Part shown: piece by piece, positions 16,098-24,941 of the stretch
Position numbering within the stretch: the stretch's first letter is position 1
How the letters are laid out: each line of letters opens with the position of its first letter
Assembly: GCA_028689655.1 (NCBI GenBank)
Contig: JAQVCT010000024.1
Location: forward strand, 1 to 39,247
Length of the DNA stretch: 39,247 nt
Origin: Lachnospiraceae bacterium
GTDB taxonomy: Bacteria; Bacillota; Clostridia; Lachnospirales; Lachnospiraceae
Direction of reading: 5' to 3'
The notes under the pieces: model-generated
The model's input: only the letters and a program-made list of their open reading frames with translations
Told to the model about the DNA's origin: nothing
Databases searched by the model: none
Translations under genes and position numbers: made by a program

Positions 16098-17270
16098 TTA
16101 TTTATTACGCTGTAAAAAATCTGGTATTTTCAAAGATTTCTCTTCCACATTGCTTCTCAGATCATGTGGTTTCTGAATACCGGTAATTGGCTTTATCTGA
16201 GGGGTTGTCCCCGGTGTCACTCCAGGTGCTGCAAGCGTTGAAGTTGGCATTACTGTCTTCTTCGCCGTTTGAATAGACTTGGAGCCATAGATATTCCCTG
16301 AGAATTTGGGCTGTACGGGTGTATCCTCAAGTCCCGTAGCAATCACTGTGATCGTACAGGTATCCGATGCGGATTCATCATACATAGCACCAAATATAAT
16401 ATTTACCTCATCTCCTGCAAGTTCCTGAACATAGCTTGCTGCATCAGATGCATCTGCCAGGGTAATATCACCTGACACATTGATGATCACATGTGTTGCA
16501 CCACTGATGGTAGTCTCCAGCAATGGACTCTCCACTGCCATCTTCACTGCTTCGCTGGCTTTGTCATCCCCCTTGCCTGTACCGATACCAATATGGGCAA
16601 TACCCTTGTCCTTCATAACGGTCTGTACATCCGCGAAATCCAGGTTGATGATGGCTGGTCTGTTGATCAGGTCTGTAATTCCCTGTACTGCCTGCTGTAG
16701 TACTTCATCTGCCTTTTTCAGTGCATCAGGCATAGTGGTTCTGCGATCTACGATCTCCAATAATTTATCATTGGGAATCACAATAAGTGTATCTACGCTT
16801 TCTTTCAAACGTTCAATACCCGAAACAGCATTGATCATACGTGCTTTTGCCTCAAAACGGAACGGTTTTGTCACGACACCTACGGTAAGAATACCCATTT
16901 CTTTTGCAAGCCTTGCTGCCACAGGAGCTGCCCCGGTTCCTGTTCCGCCACCCATACCACAGGTAACGAACACCATATCAGCACCTTTTACCGCTGCTGC
17001 GATCTCTTCTGCACTCTCTTCCGCAGCCTTCTCCCCGATCTCAGGCTTTGCGCCAGCACCAAGTCCTTTGGTAAGTTTCTCACCAATTTGAAGTAACTTA
17101 GGTGCCTTACATAACTGTAAGGCTTGTTTATCTGTATTGAGACCAATAAAATCGACCCCATCGATTTTCTCATCGATCATTCTATTAACAGCATTATTGC
17201 CAGCTCCACCAACGCCTACTACGATGATTTTTGCAGCAGTTTCTGCATCATTTGTCTTTATTTCAAGCAA
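16098..17270 (-). CDS. ftsZ: Cell division protein FtsZ
   Basis: This tubulin-like GTPase of 390 residues forms the Z ring. Motifs: [14 protein letters not shown] (T1), the tubulin signature [13 protein letters not shown], the T7 loop [11 protein letters not shown], a variable Thr/Pro-rich linker, and the C-terminal peptide [11 protein letters not shown] that binds partners such as SepF or FtsA. The start chosen is the TTG at 17270, which lies 7 bases after GAAGGAGG and gives the family N-terminus MLEIKTND; the upstream ATG at 17315 has no binding site and adds 15 atypical residues. It closes the dcw cluster. ftsA is not adjacent. Confidence 0.97.
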   Translation of the reverse strand: MLEIKTNDAETAAKIIVVGVGGAGNNAVNRMIDEKIDGVDFIGLNTDKQALQLCKAPKLLQIGEKLTKGLGAGAKPEIGEKAAEESAEEIAAAVKGADMVFVTCGMGGGTGTGAAPVAARLAKEMGILTVGVVTKPFRFEAKARMINAVSGIERLKESVDTLIVIPNDKLLEIVDRRTTMPDALKKADEVLQQAVQGITDLINRPAIINLDFADVQTVMKDKGIAHIGIGTGKGDDKASEAVKMAVESPLLETTISGATHVIINVSGDITLADASDAASYVQELAGDEVNIIFGAMYDESASDTCTITVIATGLEDTPVQPKFSGNIYGSKSIQTAKKTVMPTSTLAAPGVTPGTTPQIKPITGIQKPHDLRSNVEEKSLKIPDFLQRNK

Positions 17271-17364
17271 GGTAGTTCCTCCTTCACATTCCCATTTAAA
17301 CTCCATATATTTCATAATATAATTTTTTCAGGAATTTATCAACCTATTTTTTCATTTTCTCACT

Positions 17365-18150
17365 TTATTCCAGCTGGAAAGTAATATTCTTCATATCTTC
17401 TGAATAATTTTCCATCCGCAGCGTCCCTTTTTTCCCATTGAGCTCCGGCAAAATATATTTTAATTTCATGATCTTCTCATCCAGATAATCCTGGCTTCCG
17501 ATCATGACCTTCGCCTCGCCGAAATAAAGGGTCATATTAAGAGCATCATCGAAATAAATCTTATCCGTGGAGATCTCATATTTATTCAATAGCTGGGTGA
17601 TGCTCAGTATCTGCTTAAATATGGAATCATCTTCCACGGGCAATTTCTCATACAATACCACATATCCGTACTTTAAGCCCGTCACCTGTGGGATACCCAC
17701 CGTCCGCTCCGAGGAACTTTCCACGATAATACCATCCTTGTCAAAGTACATATATTGACCCAGGAACTCGATATATCCCGCAAGTGCTTTCTCATATACC
17801 GTAATCTTTATGGTATCTGCGGTGAGGATGGACACATCCATAGTCTCGATAAAGGGGATTCCCTTAATCTCCTTATTGCGGTATAGAATGGAGAGATAGA
17901 TGGAATTTTTCGTCAACGTTCCCTTCAACACCATATCCTCGATCTCTTCATCCGTATAATGGGTATTGCCCTCCACATAGACCGTACGGATCTTATATTT
18001 CTCAAATACAAAGACACCCGCCACCATCAACAGCAAAATGATCACCAGAACAATCAGCAGACTAACCTTCTTCCGCATGGAATGACGTGCTAACTGTTCC
18101 TCTATTCTGCTGGTGGTCACATGTTTTTTTCCACCTTTTACTAAACGCAT
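17365..18150 (-). CDS. divIB: Cell division protein DivIB/FtsQ
   Basis: This 261-residue bitopic protein has a basic cytoplasmic N-terminus, one membrane segment at about 30-48 (VSLLIVLVIILLLMVAGVFV), and a POTRA domain (YKIRTVYVEGNTHYTDEEIE) followed by the FtsQ/DivIB beta domain. It joins FtsL and FtsB/DivIC to activate septal synthesis. The ATG at 18150 has AGGTGAGG 6 bases upstream; a GTG at 18162 overlapping the murA stop is possible. Overlap or near-overlap with murA indicates co-transcription. Confidence 0.93.
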   Translation of the reverse strand: MRLVKGGKKHVTTSRIEEQLARHSMRKKVSLLIVLVIILLLMVAGVFVFEKYKIRTVYVEGNTHYTDEEIEDMVLKGTLTKNSIYLSILYRNKEIKGIPFIETMDVSILTADTIKITVYEKALAGYIEFLGQYMYFDKDGIIVESSSERTVGIPQVTGLKYGYVVLYEKLPVEDDSIFKQILSITQLLNKYEISTDKIYFDDALNMTLYFGEAKVMIGSQDYLDEKIMKLKYILPELNGKKGTLRMENYSEDMKNITFQLE

Positions 18151-18158
18151 GTTTTTCC

Positions 18159-19409
18159 TCACCTGTAACTGATATCAGCACCTAATTCTCTTAAATCTTT
18201 ACAAATATTCTCATATCCCCGCTCAATAAAATGTCTGTTCATGACATTGGTCACCTGATCTGCCGCGAGTCCCGCAAGAACCAGTGCTGCCCCGCCCCGC
18301 AGTTCCTCCGCGATCACCTGTGTGCCATGTAATGACGCATCTCCATCAATATAGGCCTTGCCGTCCTGGATCTCTATTGCTGCTCCCATACGGCATAATT
18401 CTCTTGCAATTCTGTAGCGGTTCTCAAAAATCGTCTCTTCTATCACGCTTTTCCCACTGGCAACCGCACAGGCGACCATCAGTGCCGACTGCATATCTGT
18501 GGGAAATCCCGGATAATTTCCAGTTCGGATCAGAGGGATTCCCTCAATTTTTCCTCTCCGCTCTATCTCCATGATATTTCCTGTGATCCGGACATCTCCA
18601 TGTAACCTGCGCGCTGTCCGAATGGTAGCAGACATATGGGACACTGGAATGTCCCTCAGTGTTATCTTCCCGCCACATATGACTCCGGCAAAAAGATACG
18701 TTCCCGCCACGATGCGGTCCCCTGGAATCTCATATACAGTACTATGTAACTGTGGCACCCCTAAAATCGTGATCTGAGATGTACCTGCGCCCTCTATGCT
18801 GGCACCTGCAGACTGTAAAAACTCACACAGGGCCGTGATCTCCGGCTCCATAGCCGCATTGCTCAGTATGGTGACACCCTCTGCCAGAACAGCTCCCAGG
18901 ATACAGTTCTCTGTGGCACCCACACTGTTGATGGGCAGCCGTACTGCCGTGCCGATAAGCCTAGAGGCTTTGGCATGAATTTTCTGTTCTGTCTCCTCTA
19001 CGACGGCACCCAGTCTCCGAAGTGCCATAAGGTGCAGATCAATGGGGCGTTTCCCGATGACACAGCCCCCCGGATAATCCAGTGCTGTCTCCCCCATTCT
19101 GCCCAGCATGGCACCCATGAGCATGATGGAGGAACGCATCCGCACCACATCTTCCCTGGGCAGCCGATATTCCCTCACATCCGTGGCATCTATCACAAGC
19201 TCGTCAGCATTCCATTCAATACTGCATCCGATGCTGCTCAATAATCTTACCATGGTCTCCACATCTGATATTCTGGGACAATGTGTGATCACACTGATGC
19301 CCGGTATCAATATGGTGGAAGCCAAAATGGGCAGCGTTGCATTCTTGGAGCCCTGTATTCTCGTCTCTCCTGTAAGTGTACGCCCACCTTTAATCTGAAT
19401 CGAATCCAT
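18159..19409 (-). CDS. murA: UDP-GlcNAc 1-carboxyvinyltransferase
   Basis: This 416-residue enzyme transfers enolpyruvate to UDP-GlcNAc, the first committed peptidoglycan step. The active-site loop DYPGGCVIGKRPIDLHL carries Cys116 (the fosfomycin target), and the conserved N-terminal GSKNATLPILA with its Lys is present. The length is normal. It sits between ftsW and divIB, where many bacteria have murG or murB. The ATG at 19409 follows GAGGT at 7 bases. Many Firmicutes have two MurA paralogues; which one this is cannot be told here. Confidence 0.96.
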   Translation of the reverse strand: MDSIQIKGGRTLTGETRIQGSKNATLPILASTILIPGISVITHCPRISDVETMVRLLSSIGCSIEWNADELVIDATDVREYRLPREDVVRMRSSIMLMGAMLGRMGETALDYPGGCVIGKRPIDLHLMALRRLGAVVEETEQKIHAKASRLIGTAVRLPINSVGATENCILGAVLAEGVTILSNAAMEPEITALCEFLQSAGASIEGAGTSQITILGVPQLHSTVYEIPGDRIVAGTYLFAGVICGGKITLRDIPVSHMSATIRTARRLHGDVRITGNIMEIERRGKIEGIPLIRTGNYPGFPTDMQSALMVACAVASGKSVIEETIFENRYRIARELCRMGAAIEIQDGKAYIDGDASLHGTQVIAEELRGGAALVLAGLAADQVTNVMNRHFIERGYENICKDLRELGADISYR

Positions 19410-19503
19410 ATACTACCTCGCATAATAAGTAAGACCTATCTTATTATACGTGGGGAGATTCTATTCGTACCTTGTACGATGGTAATTCGAATCCCGAAAA
19501 ATT

Positions 19504-20652
19504 CTAATCGTTAAATTTGATGCCTCTTGCCACGCTGAGTACCAGCCCGATCTCTATCATTAGAAAAAGTACGGAGGAACCACCATAACTGATGAAAGGT
19601 AAGGAAATACCTGTGTTGGGAATGGTGTTGGTGACAACTGCGATATTCAGGATGACCTGTATGGCAAAATGTCCCAGGACACCCACCACCAGAAGTGCAC
19701 CGAAGAGATCCGGTGCGTTGTTGGCGATGATCATACATCTCCAGATCAACAGCATGAACAGTAATATAATGGCTACCGCCCCAAAAAGACCCAGCTCCTC
19801 ACAGATAATGGAGAATATCATATCATTCTGTGCCTCCGGCAGGAAACCCAGTTTCTGCATACTCTGTCCCAGCCCTTTTCCAAAGATGCCTCCCGATCCG
19901 ATGGCATACAGTGCCTGGAGGGTCTGAAATCCTTTTCCACTGGCATAAGCTTCCGGATTCAGCCAGGCCAGGATACGTTCTCCACGGAATCCTAATTTGC
20001 CACTTCCAGCCAGCTTTGTGATGGTAAAGATCAGCAATGAAATTCCTGCCACCCCCGCCAGCCCCACCAGGAAAAATTCCTTGTATTGTGGACTTGATAC
20101 AAATAGCATCAGCACTGCGATACCAAAAATAATAATGGCAGAACTTAAATTATCCGTGATCAGATAGACCATGGCACAGATTGGCACAGGTGCTCCTAAT
20201 ACAGTCATGAACCCCCTGGTACTCTTGATTGCTTTTCCCATATTGCACACCAGACTTGCCAGGAATATGATCATACCAAGCTTAGCTATCTCCGCCGGCT
20301 GAACAGATAATCCCAGATTCAGCCATCTTCTGGCACCATGGCTCTCTCTTCCAAGAGGGGTCAGTACAAGAAGAATCAGAACCGCAGATACCACATATCC
20401 GATCACGGCAAAATGCTCCCACAAGTGATAGGGAATGGAGGACACCACGATCATTGCCACCACGCCAAGTGCTGCGGCAAATGCCTGTTTTTTCAGATAG
20501 TACGCTGGATCGTTATAAGTCAGACTCGCCTCATAGGAGCTGGTGGAATAGATCATTACCAGTCCAAATCCCAGGAGGAAGAGCACGACAAATAACAATG
20601 TATAGTCAAAAAAATATTCCGTTTTCTTTCTTCTTGCATTTCTACGCGCCAC
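19504..20652 (-). CDS. ftsW: SEDS glycosyltransferase FtsW/SpoVE
   Basis: This 382-residue polytopic membrane protein has about ten hydrophobic segments and is a lipid II polymerase working with the class B PBP. Typical SEDS motifs are LVMIYSTSSYEA, the AEIAKLGMI stretch, the NPEAYASGKGFQTLQALYAIGSGGIFGKGLGQS loop, and GISLPFISYGGSSV near the end. The start is GTG at 20652, with AAGGAG provided by the last codons of murD 4 bases away, so translation is coupled. It could serve vegetative division, sporulation (SpoVE) or both, since only one copy is in the cluster. Confidence 0.94.
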   Translation of the reverse strand: MARRNARRKKTEYFFDYTLLFVVLFLLGFGLVMIYSTSSYEASLTYNDPAYYLKKQAFAAALGVVAMIVVSSIPYHLWEHFAVIGYVVSAVLILLVLTPLGRESHGARRWLNLGLSVQPAEIAKLGMIIFLASLVCNMGKAIKSTRGFMTVLGAPVPICAMVYLITDNLSSAIIIFGIAVLMLFVSSPQYKEFFLVGLAGVAGISLLIFTITKLAGSGKLGFRGERILAWLNPEAYASGKGFQTLQALYAIGSGGIFGKGLGQSMQKLGFLPEAQNDMIFSIICEELGLFGAVAIILLFMLLIWRCMIIANNAPDLFGALLVVGVLGHFAIQVILNIAVVTNTIPNTGISLPFISYGGSSVLFLMIEIGLVLSVARGIKFND

Positions 20653-20656
20653 AGGA

Positions 20657-22021
20657 TCACTCCTTCATATTGTTGACAATGTCTTTGAACATCTTTCCTC
20701 TTATTTCATAATTCGGGAACATTCCCCAGCTTGCACATGCAGGAGACAGAAGAACTGCATCCCCCGGTTCTGCCTTTTCTTCGCAGATCTTCATGACTTC
20801 TTCCAGACTCTCTGCGAATATAATATTTACAAATCCATGCTTTCTCGCACATTCCGCGATTTTTTCTCTTGTCTGTCCCATGAGGATCAGATATTTTACT
20901 TTGCCGTCGAACGCTTCGACCCATTCATCGTACTCACTTTGTTTGTCATAACCCCCGCCGATGAGTATGGTGGGTTTACGCATTGCCTTGATTCCCTTAA
21001 TAGCAGCGTCCGGATTGGTCCCCTTGGAATCATTGTAGTAGTCCACGCCCTTTTTCATTGCCACGAATTCGATGCGGTGCTCCACCGCCTTGAACTCCTG
21101 TACCGTGGCGATGATATCTTCCATAGGTACTCCGCAGGCAGATGCCATGGCGATTGCCGCCATTACATTTTCCACGTTGTGCGTACCGATGAGCTTCATA
21201 CTATGTATATTCATCAATTTCAGAGGGGTTCCTGTTCCATCCCCATAGTAGATATCATCCTCTTTCAGATAAATTCCTTTTTCCAGCACACGTTTGGATG
21301 AAAAGTAGATCACCTTTGCTTTCGTCTCTTTTCCAAAAGCTCTGGTATTGTCATCCTCGTAATTCAGTACACAAGTGTCTTTCTCTGTCTGATTCATGGC
21401 GATGGCTTCTTTCACAGCCACATAATTTTCCATGGTGTGATGTCTGTTCAGATGATCCGGTGTGATATTCAGGATCGCTGACACAGAAGGATGAAATGTA
21501 TGGATGGTCTCCAACTGAAAACTGCTGATCTCTGCCACCGTAACGGTATCTTCCTTGGTATCCAATGCGATCTTCGTATAGGGATTGCCAATATTTCCTA
21601 CCACATAAACGCTCTTAAAGTAATCCTGCATGATCTGACCCAGCAGCGAAGTCGTGGTGGTCTTTCCGTTGGTGCCTGTGACTGCCAGCACATCTCCCTT
21701 TGCAAACTGATAAGCAAGCTCGATCTCACCCCATACAGGAATGCCCATACCGCGGAACGCTTCCACAAGTTCACTGTCCACTGGTACACCCGGACTGATG
21801 ACCACCAGGCTGATCCTGCTTTTCACTTCCTCCGATAATGCACCCAGTACGATCTCTACCTCCGTCCCTTCCGGCAATTTCTTACGGATGGCATCCTTAT
21901 CTAATGTATCATTGGAATCAAATAATACAGGGTTCGCATGTACCTTACTTAGGAGCTCTGCCGCACCGATTCCACTCATTCCTGTTCCAATTACCAATAC
22001 TGTTTTGTTCTCTACTTTCAT
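20657..22021 (-). CDS. murD: UDP-MurNAc-Ala D-glutamate ligase
   Basis: This 454-residue Mur ligase adds D-Glu to UDP-MurNAc-L-Ala. An N-terminal Rossmann-like domain (VLVIGTGMSGIGAAELL) is followed by the ATP-binding AVTGTNGKTTTTSLLGQ, the central HRIEFVAMKKGVDYYNDSKGTNPDA and the C-terminal LLSPACASWGMFPNYEIRGKMF, all specific for MurD. The ATG at 22021 follows AGGAGGAGAT. It lies 50 bases after mraY and 4 bases before ftsW. Confidence 0.97.
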   Translation of the reverse strand: MKVENKTVLVIGTGMSGIGAAELLSKVHANPVLFDSNDTLDKDAIRKKLPEGTEVEIVLGALSEEVKSRISLVVISPGVPVDSELVEAFRGMGIPVWGEIELAYQFAKGDVLAVTGTNGKTTTTSLLGQIMQDYFKSVYVVGNIGNPYTKIALDTKEDTVTVAEISSFQLETIHTFHPSVSAILNITPDHLNRHHTMENYVAVKEAIAMNQTEKDTCVLNYEDDNTRAFGKETKAKVIYFSSKRVLEKGIYLKEDDIYYGDGTGTPLKLMNIHSMKLIGTHNVENVMAAIAMASACGVPMEDIIATVQEFKAVEHRIEFVAMKKGVDYYNDSKGTNPDAAIKGIKAMRKPTILIGGGYDKQSEYDEWVEAFDGKVKYLILMGQTREKIAECARKHGFVNIIFAESLEEVMKICEEKAEPGDAVLLSPACASWGMFPNYEIRGKMFKDIVNNMKE

Positions 22022-22071
22022 GACTTTATCTCCTCCTTATATGCGAAACCTGCCATACCACCACCGGTGGC

Positions 22072-23031
22072 TTAGGCATAGCCCAACAACGCAATCAGAC
22101 ACAGCATGGCTGTTACGATGGAAAATACAGCCACCACCTTTGTCTCGGACCAGCCGCACAGTTCAAAGTGATGATGGATGGGTGCCATTTTAAAGATACG
22201 TTTTCCACCAGACAATTTGAAATAGGTGACCTGTATGATCACAGATAATACCTCTATCAGATAAATAAATCCCACGATCAGAATAAAAATGGGCATCTGG
22301 AGCATGTATGCCGTTCCTGCCACAAAGCCGCCCAAAGCCAGGGAACCCGTGTCTCCCATAAATACACTTGCCGGATATACGTTAAATAACAGAAATCCAA
22401 GCAGTGCTCCGATCACGGCACAGGTAATCGGCTCTACGCCGCTTCCGGTTCCAATGGCGATCACGGCAAAAAAGGTTGCCACCATAATGGTGACGCTGCT
22501 CGCAAGTCCATCCAGTCCGTCTGTAAAATTCGTACCGTTTACAGTCCCGATTACCACCACGAACAGAAATGGAATATTCAAAATACCCAGATCAATGAAT
22601 TTTCCAGTCATAAACGGAATCTTCATCGCCAGGGAAACATCTGTATAACATGTGATATAGTAAGCAAAAATGGCTGTAACAACGATCTGTCCTGCCATCT
22701 TCTGTATGGGGGTCAGTCCCATGGAACGTTTCAATACGACTTTGATATAATCATCCAGAAAACCGATGAGTCCAAAGCCCAATGTGAGAAATAACACGGG
22801 TAAGATCCCGGGATAATCCTTCATATATAAAAGTGAGGTAATGGTGACACTTGCCAGGAAGAGAATCCCTCCCATGGTGGGTGTTCCCGATTTTTTGAGA
22901 TGGGTCTGCGGTCCCTCGGTGCGCTCTGTCTGACCTACTTTGAGCCTTCTTAAAAATGGAATTACGATTGGTCCCAGCAGGGCACTAATTGCAAATGAAA
23001 TAATAACGGGAATTGCCATCTCAAAGTTCAT
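22072..23031 (-). CDS. mraY: Phospho-MurNAc-pentapeptide transferase
   Basis: This 319-residue membrane enzyme makes lipid I. Motifs: GPQTHLKKSGTPTMGGI, FLDDYIKV (Asp pair), GTNFTDGLDGLA, FMGDTGSLALGG and PIHHHFE. About ten membrane segments are seen. The ATG at 23031 lies 72 bases after the spoVD-like gene. Order ftsI, spoVD, mraY, murD is as in Bacillus except that murE is missing. Confidence 0.97.
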   Translation of the reverse strand: MNFEMAIPVIISFAISALLGPIVIPFLRRLKVGQTERTEGPQTHLKKSGTPTMGGILFLASVTITSLLYMKDYPGILPVLFLTLGFGLIGFLDDYIKVVLKRSMGLTPIQKMAGQIVVTAIFAYYITCYTDVSLAMKIPFMTGKFIDLGILNIPFLFVVVIGTVNGTNFTDGLDGLASSVTIMVATFFAVIAIGTGSGVEPITCAVIGALLGFLLFNVYPASVFMGDTGSLALGGFVAGTAYMLQMPIFILIVGFIYLIEVLSVIIQVTYFKLSGGKRIFKMAPIHHHFELCGWSETKVVAVFSIVTAMLCLIALLGYA

Positions 23032-23103
23032 TTTATATTACCTGTCCTTTTCTCTTTTTCAAAACTCTTGCCTCTAAGAAGATACCCCTTTTGCTGTGAA
23101 AAG

Positions 23104-24891
23104 TCAATTGTCTTCTATTGCATACACCGTGGACTCCCGATAGGGAAGGATGTTCTCAAACAGTTGTCTCACCACCGGTGCCGCTATCTGACCACCATAA
23201 TAAGTGCCTTTGGGATTGTGAATGATGAGCAGTGCCATGATCTTCGGATCGTCTGCCGGAGCAAAACCCAGGAAGGAGGAAATGTATCTGCCGCTCCCTC
23301 TGGGAAGCGTCTGGCTGGTAGCTGTCTTTCCACCCACTCGCTTTCCTTCTATATACGCATTCTTTCCACCGCCGTTTTCCACCACCTGCTCCAGCAGATA
23401 GCGCATGGTCTGTGAGGTTTCTTCTGATACAATATGCTGTTTCTGCGCATACTGGAATCTTTTTATTTTCTGGCTCTTTCCAGTATCGGTATCGACCTCC
23501 TCTATGACCCGCACCCCAAAATGAGGAATCACCCGGTTTCCACCATTTACCATCTCCGCTGCCGTAGTCATGAGCTGAATGGGCGTGATCTGAAAAGACT
23601 GTCCAAAGGATACGGTTGCCAGCTCCACAAGTCCCATGTTCTTTGGATCATGCATGATGGTGGATGCCTCCCCCGGAAGATCGATCCCCGTCTTCTGCAA
23701 TAAGCCGAACTGCTTGAAATATTTATAATACTGCTCTACGCCCAGCCGCAGTCCAATGGTGACAAATACCGGATTACAGGAGTTCATGGTACCGTGTAGG
23801 AAATCTTCACTTCCATGCCCTGTGGTCTTGTGGCATCGGATTCTTCGATCCTCCACCACGATATAGCCCGGGCAGTGAAACGTATCTTCTAAAGATACTA
23901 CACCGGCCTCCAGCCCTGCCGCAGCGGTGATAATCTTCGCCGTGGATCCCGGCTCATAGGTATCATTGATACATCCATTTCTCCACATACGGTTCAGCGC
24001 ATCCTGTTTTTCTTTGCCGGACAGTTGATTGGCACTGACGGAATCCATCTGGTTTAACTGATAGGGATTGTTCAGATCGAACTCCGGTATATTGACCATG
24101 GCATACAATTCCCCATTTTGGGGATTCATCACCATGAGGTACACTGCCTCCGCCTGCTTTTTCTCCATGACCTGTTCCGCAAGCTGGGTTGCATACATCT
24201 GTATATTCAGATCCATGCTGGTCTGCAGATCTTTCCCTGGAACCGGTTCTATCCGCTTCTCCCCTTTACTGGGGATTTCCACACCCTTGGCATCGGTTAC
24301 TGCCAATATGGTACCATTTTTTCCTTTGAGATATTCCTCATATTTGACTTCCAGACCGATGATGCCCTGATTGTCTCCCCCTGTAAATCCCAGAACTTTG
24401 GAGGCAAGGGTATCATAGGGATAATAACGTTTGAAATCCTCATCCACCTTTACGCCTGCATATTCATATGTGCGGATGCGGTCCCCTATCTCTTTGGATA
24501 CGTTGCTCTTGATCTTTTCAATAGCGGATACCTTTTCAACTCTTTTCCGTATGACATTTTCCTCTACGGACAATTCTCTGGCAAGCATCTGTATCACCTG
24601 TTCCGGCTGCTCTATCTGACTGTGGATCACCGAAATCGTACATACAGTGCGGTTCGTTGCCAGAACTTTCCCATTGGCATCCAGGATCTTTCCCCGGGCT
24701 GCTTTAATAACTCTTTCTCTCTCATGTAAATCCTGTGCCTTCTCTGTATAATACTCTGAGCATCCGATCATCAAATAAGATAATCTGCCTATGAGATACA
24801 GGAATACGCCAAAGCACAGCGCGCATAAAATACATATTTTCTTTCGATGGGCTGTCTTATTTTTCTTTTTATTTTCTGCATAGTCCGACAT
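23104..24891 (-). CDS. spoVD: Class B penicillin-binding protein, SpoVD/FtsI type
   Basis: This 595-residue transpeptidase has a cytoplasmic basic tail, a membrane anchor at about 18-38, a PBP dimerisation domain (RGKILDANGKVLATN) and a transpeptidase domain. The active-site motif is EPGSTAKI (Ser316), the second motif is SCN, and the third reads KTATSQ, where most class B enzymes have KTG. No PASTA repeat is present, although Bacillus SpoVD has one. The second of two adjacent PBPs in the cluster; by position it is the SpoVD equivalent, but which of the two acts in sporulation is inference. The ATG at 24891 follows GAGG. Confidence 0.88.
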   Translation of the reverse strand: MSDYAENKKKNKTAHRKKICILCALCFGVFLYLIGRLSYLMIGCSEYYTEKAQDLHERERVIKAARGKILDANGKVLATNRTVCTISVIHSQIEQPEQVIQMLARELSVEENVIRKRVEKVSAIEKIKSNVSKEIGDRIRTYEYAGVKVDEDFKRYYPYDTLASKVLGFTGGDNQGIIGLEVKYEEYLKGKNGTILAVTDAKGVEIPSKGEKRIEPVPGKDLQTSMDLNIQMYATQLAEQVMEKKQAEAVYLMVMNPQNGELYAMVNIPEFDLNNPYQLNQMDSVSANQLSGKEKQDALNRMWRNGCINDTYEPGSTAKIITAAAGLEAGVVSLEDTFHCPGYIVVEDRRIRCHKTTGHGSEDFLHGTMNSCNPVFVTIGLRLGVEQYYKYFKQFGLLQKTGIDLPGEASTIMHDPKNMGLVELATVSFGQSFQITPIQLMTTAAEMVNGGNRVIPHFGVRVIEEVDTDTGKSQKIKRFQYAQKQHIVSEETSQTMRYLLEQVVENGGGKNAYIEGKRVGGKTATSQTLPRGSGRYISSFLGFAPADDPKIMALLIIHNPKGTYYGGQIAAPVVRQLFENILPYRESTVYAIEDN

Positions 24892-24941
24892 AAATGCCTC
24901 GGAAAAAGTAATTATTATAATCTATGCAATTTTCCATTCAT

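Noticed and set aside
16480..17091. 203-codon open frame on the plus strand opposite ftsZ
   Set aside because: It is the antisense shadow of ftsZ, with Ser/Ala/Thr/Pro-rich residues from the reversed codon pattern and no binding site or family motif.
17271..17315. ATG at 17315 as the ftsZ start
   Set aside because: The TTG at 17270 has a strong binding site at correct spacing and gives the conserved N-terminus; the extra 15 residues are atypical and include the binding site itself.
20837..21301. 154-codon plus-strand frame opposite murD
   Set aside because: Antisense of a strongly supported MurD; the composition is His/Cys/Phe-rich without recognisable motifs.
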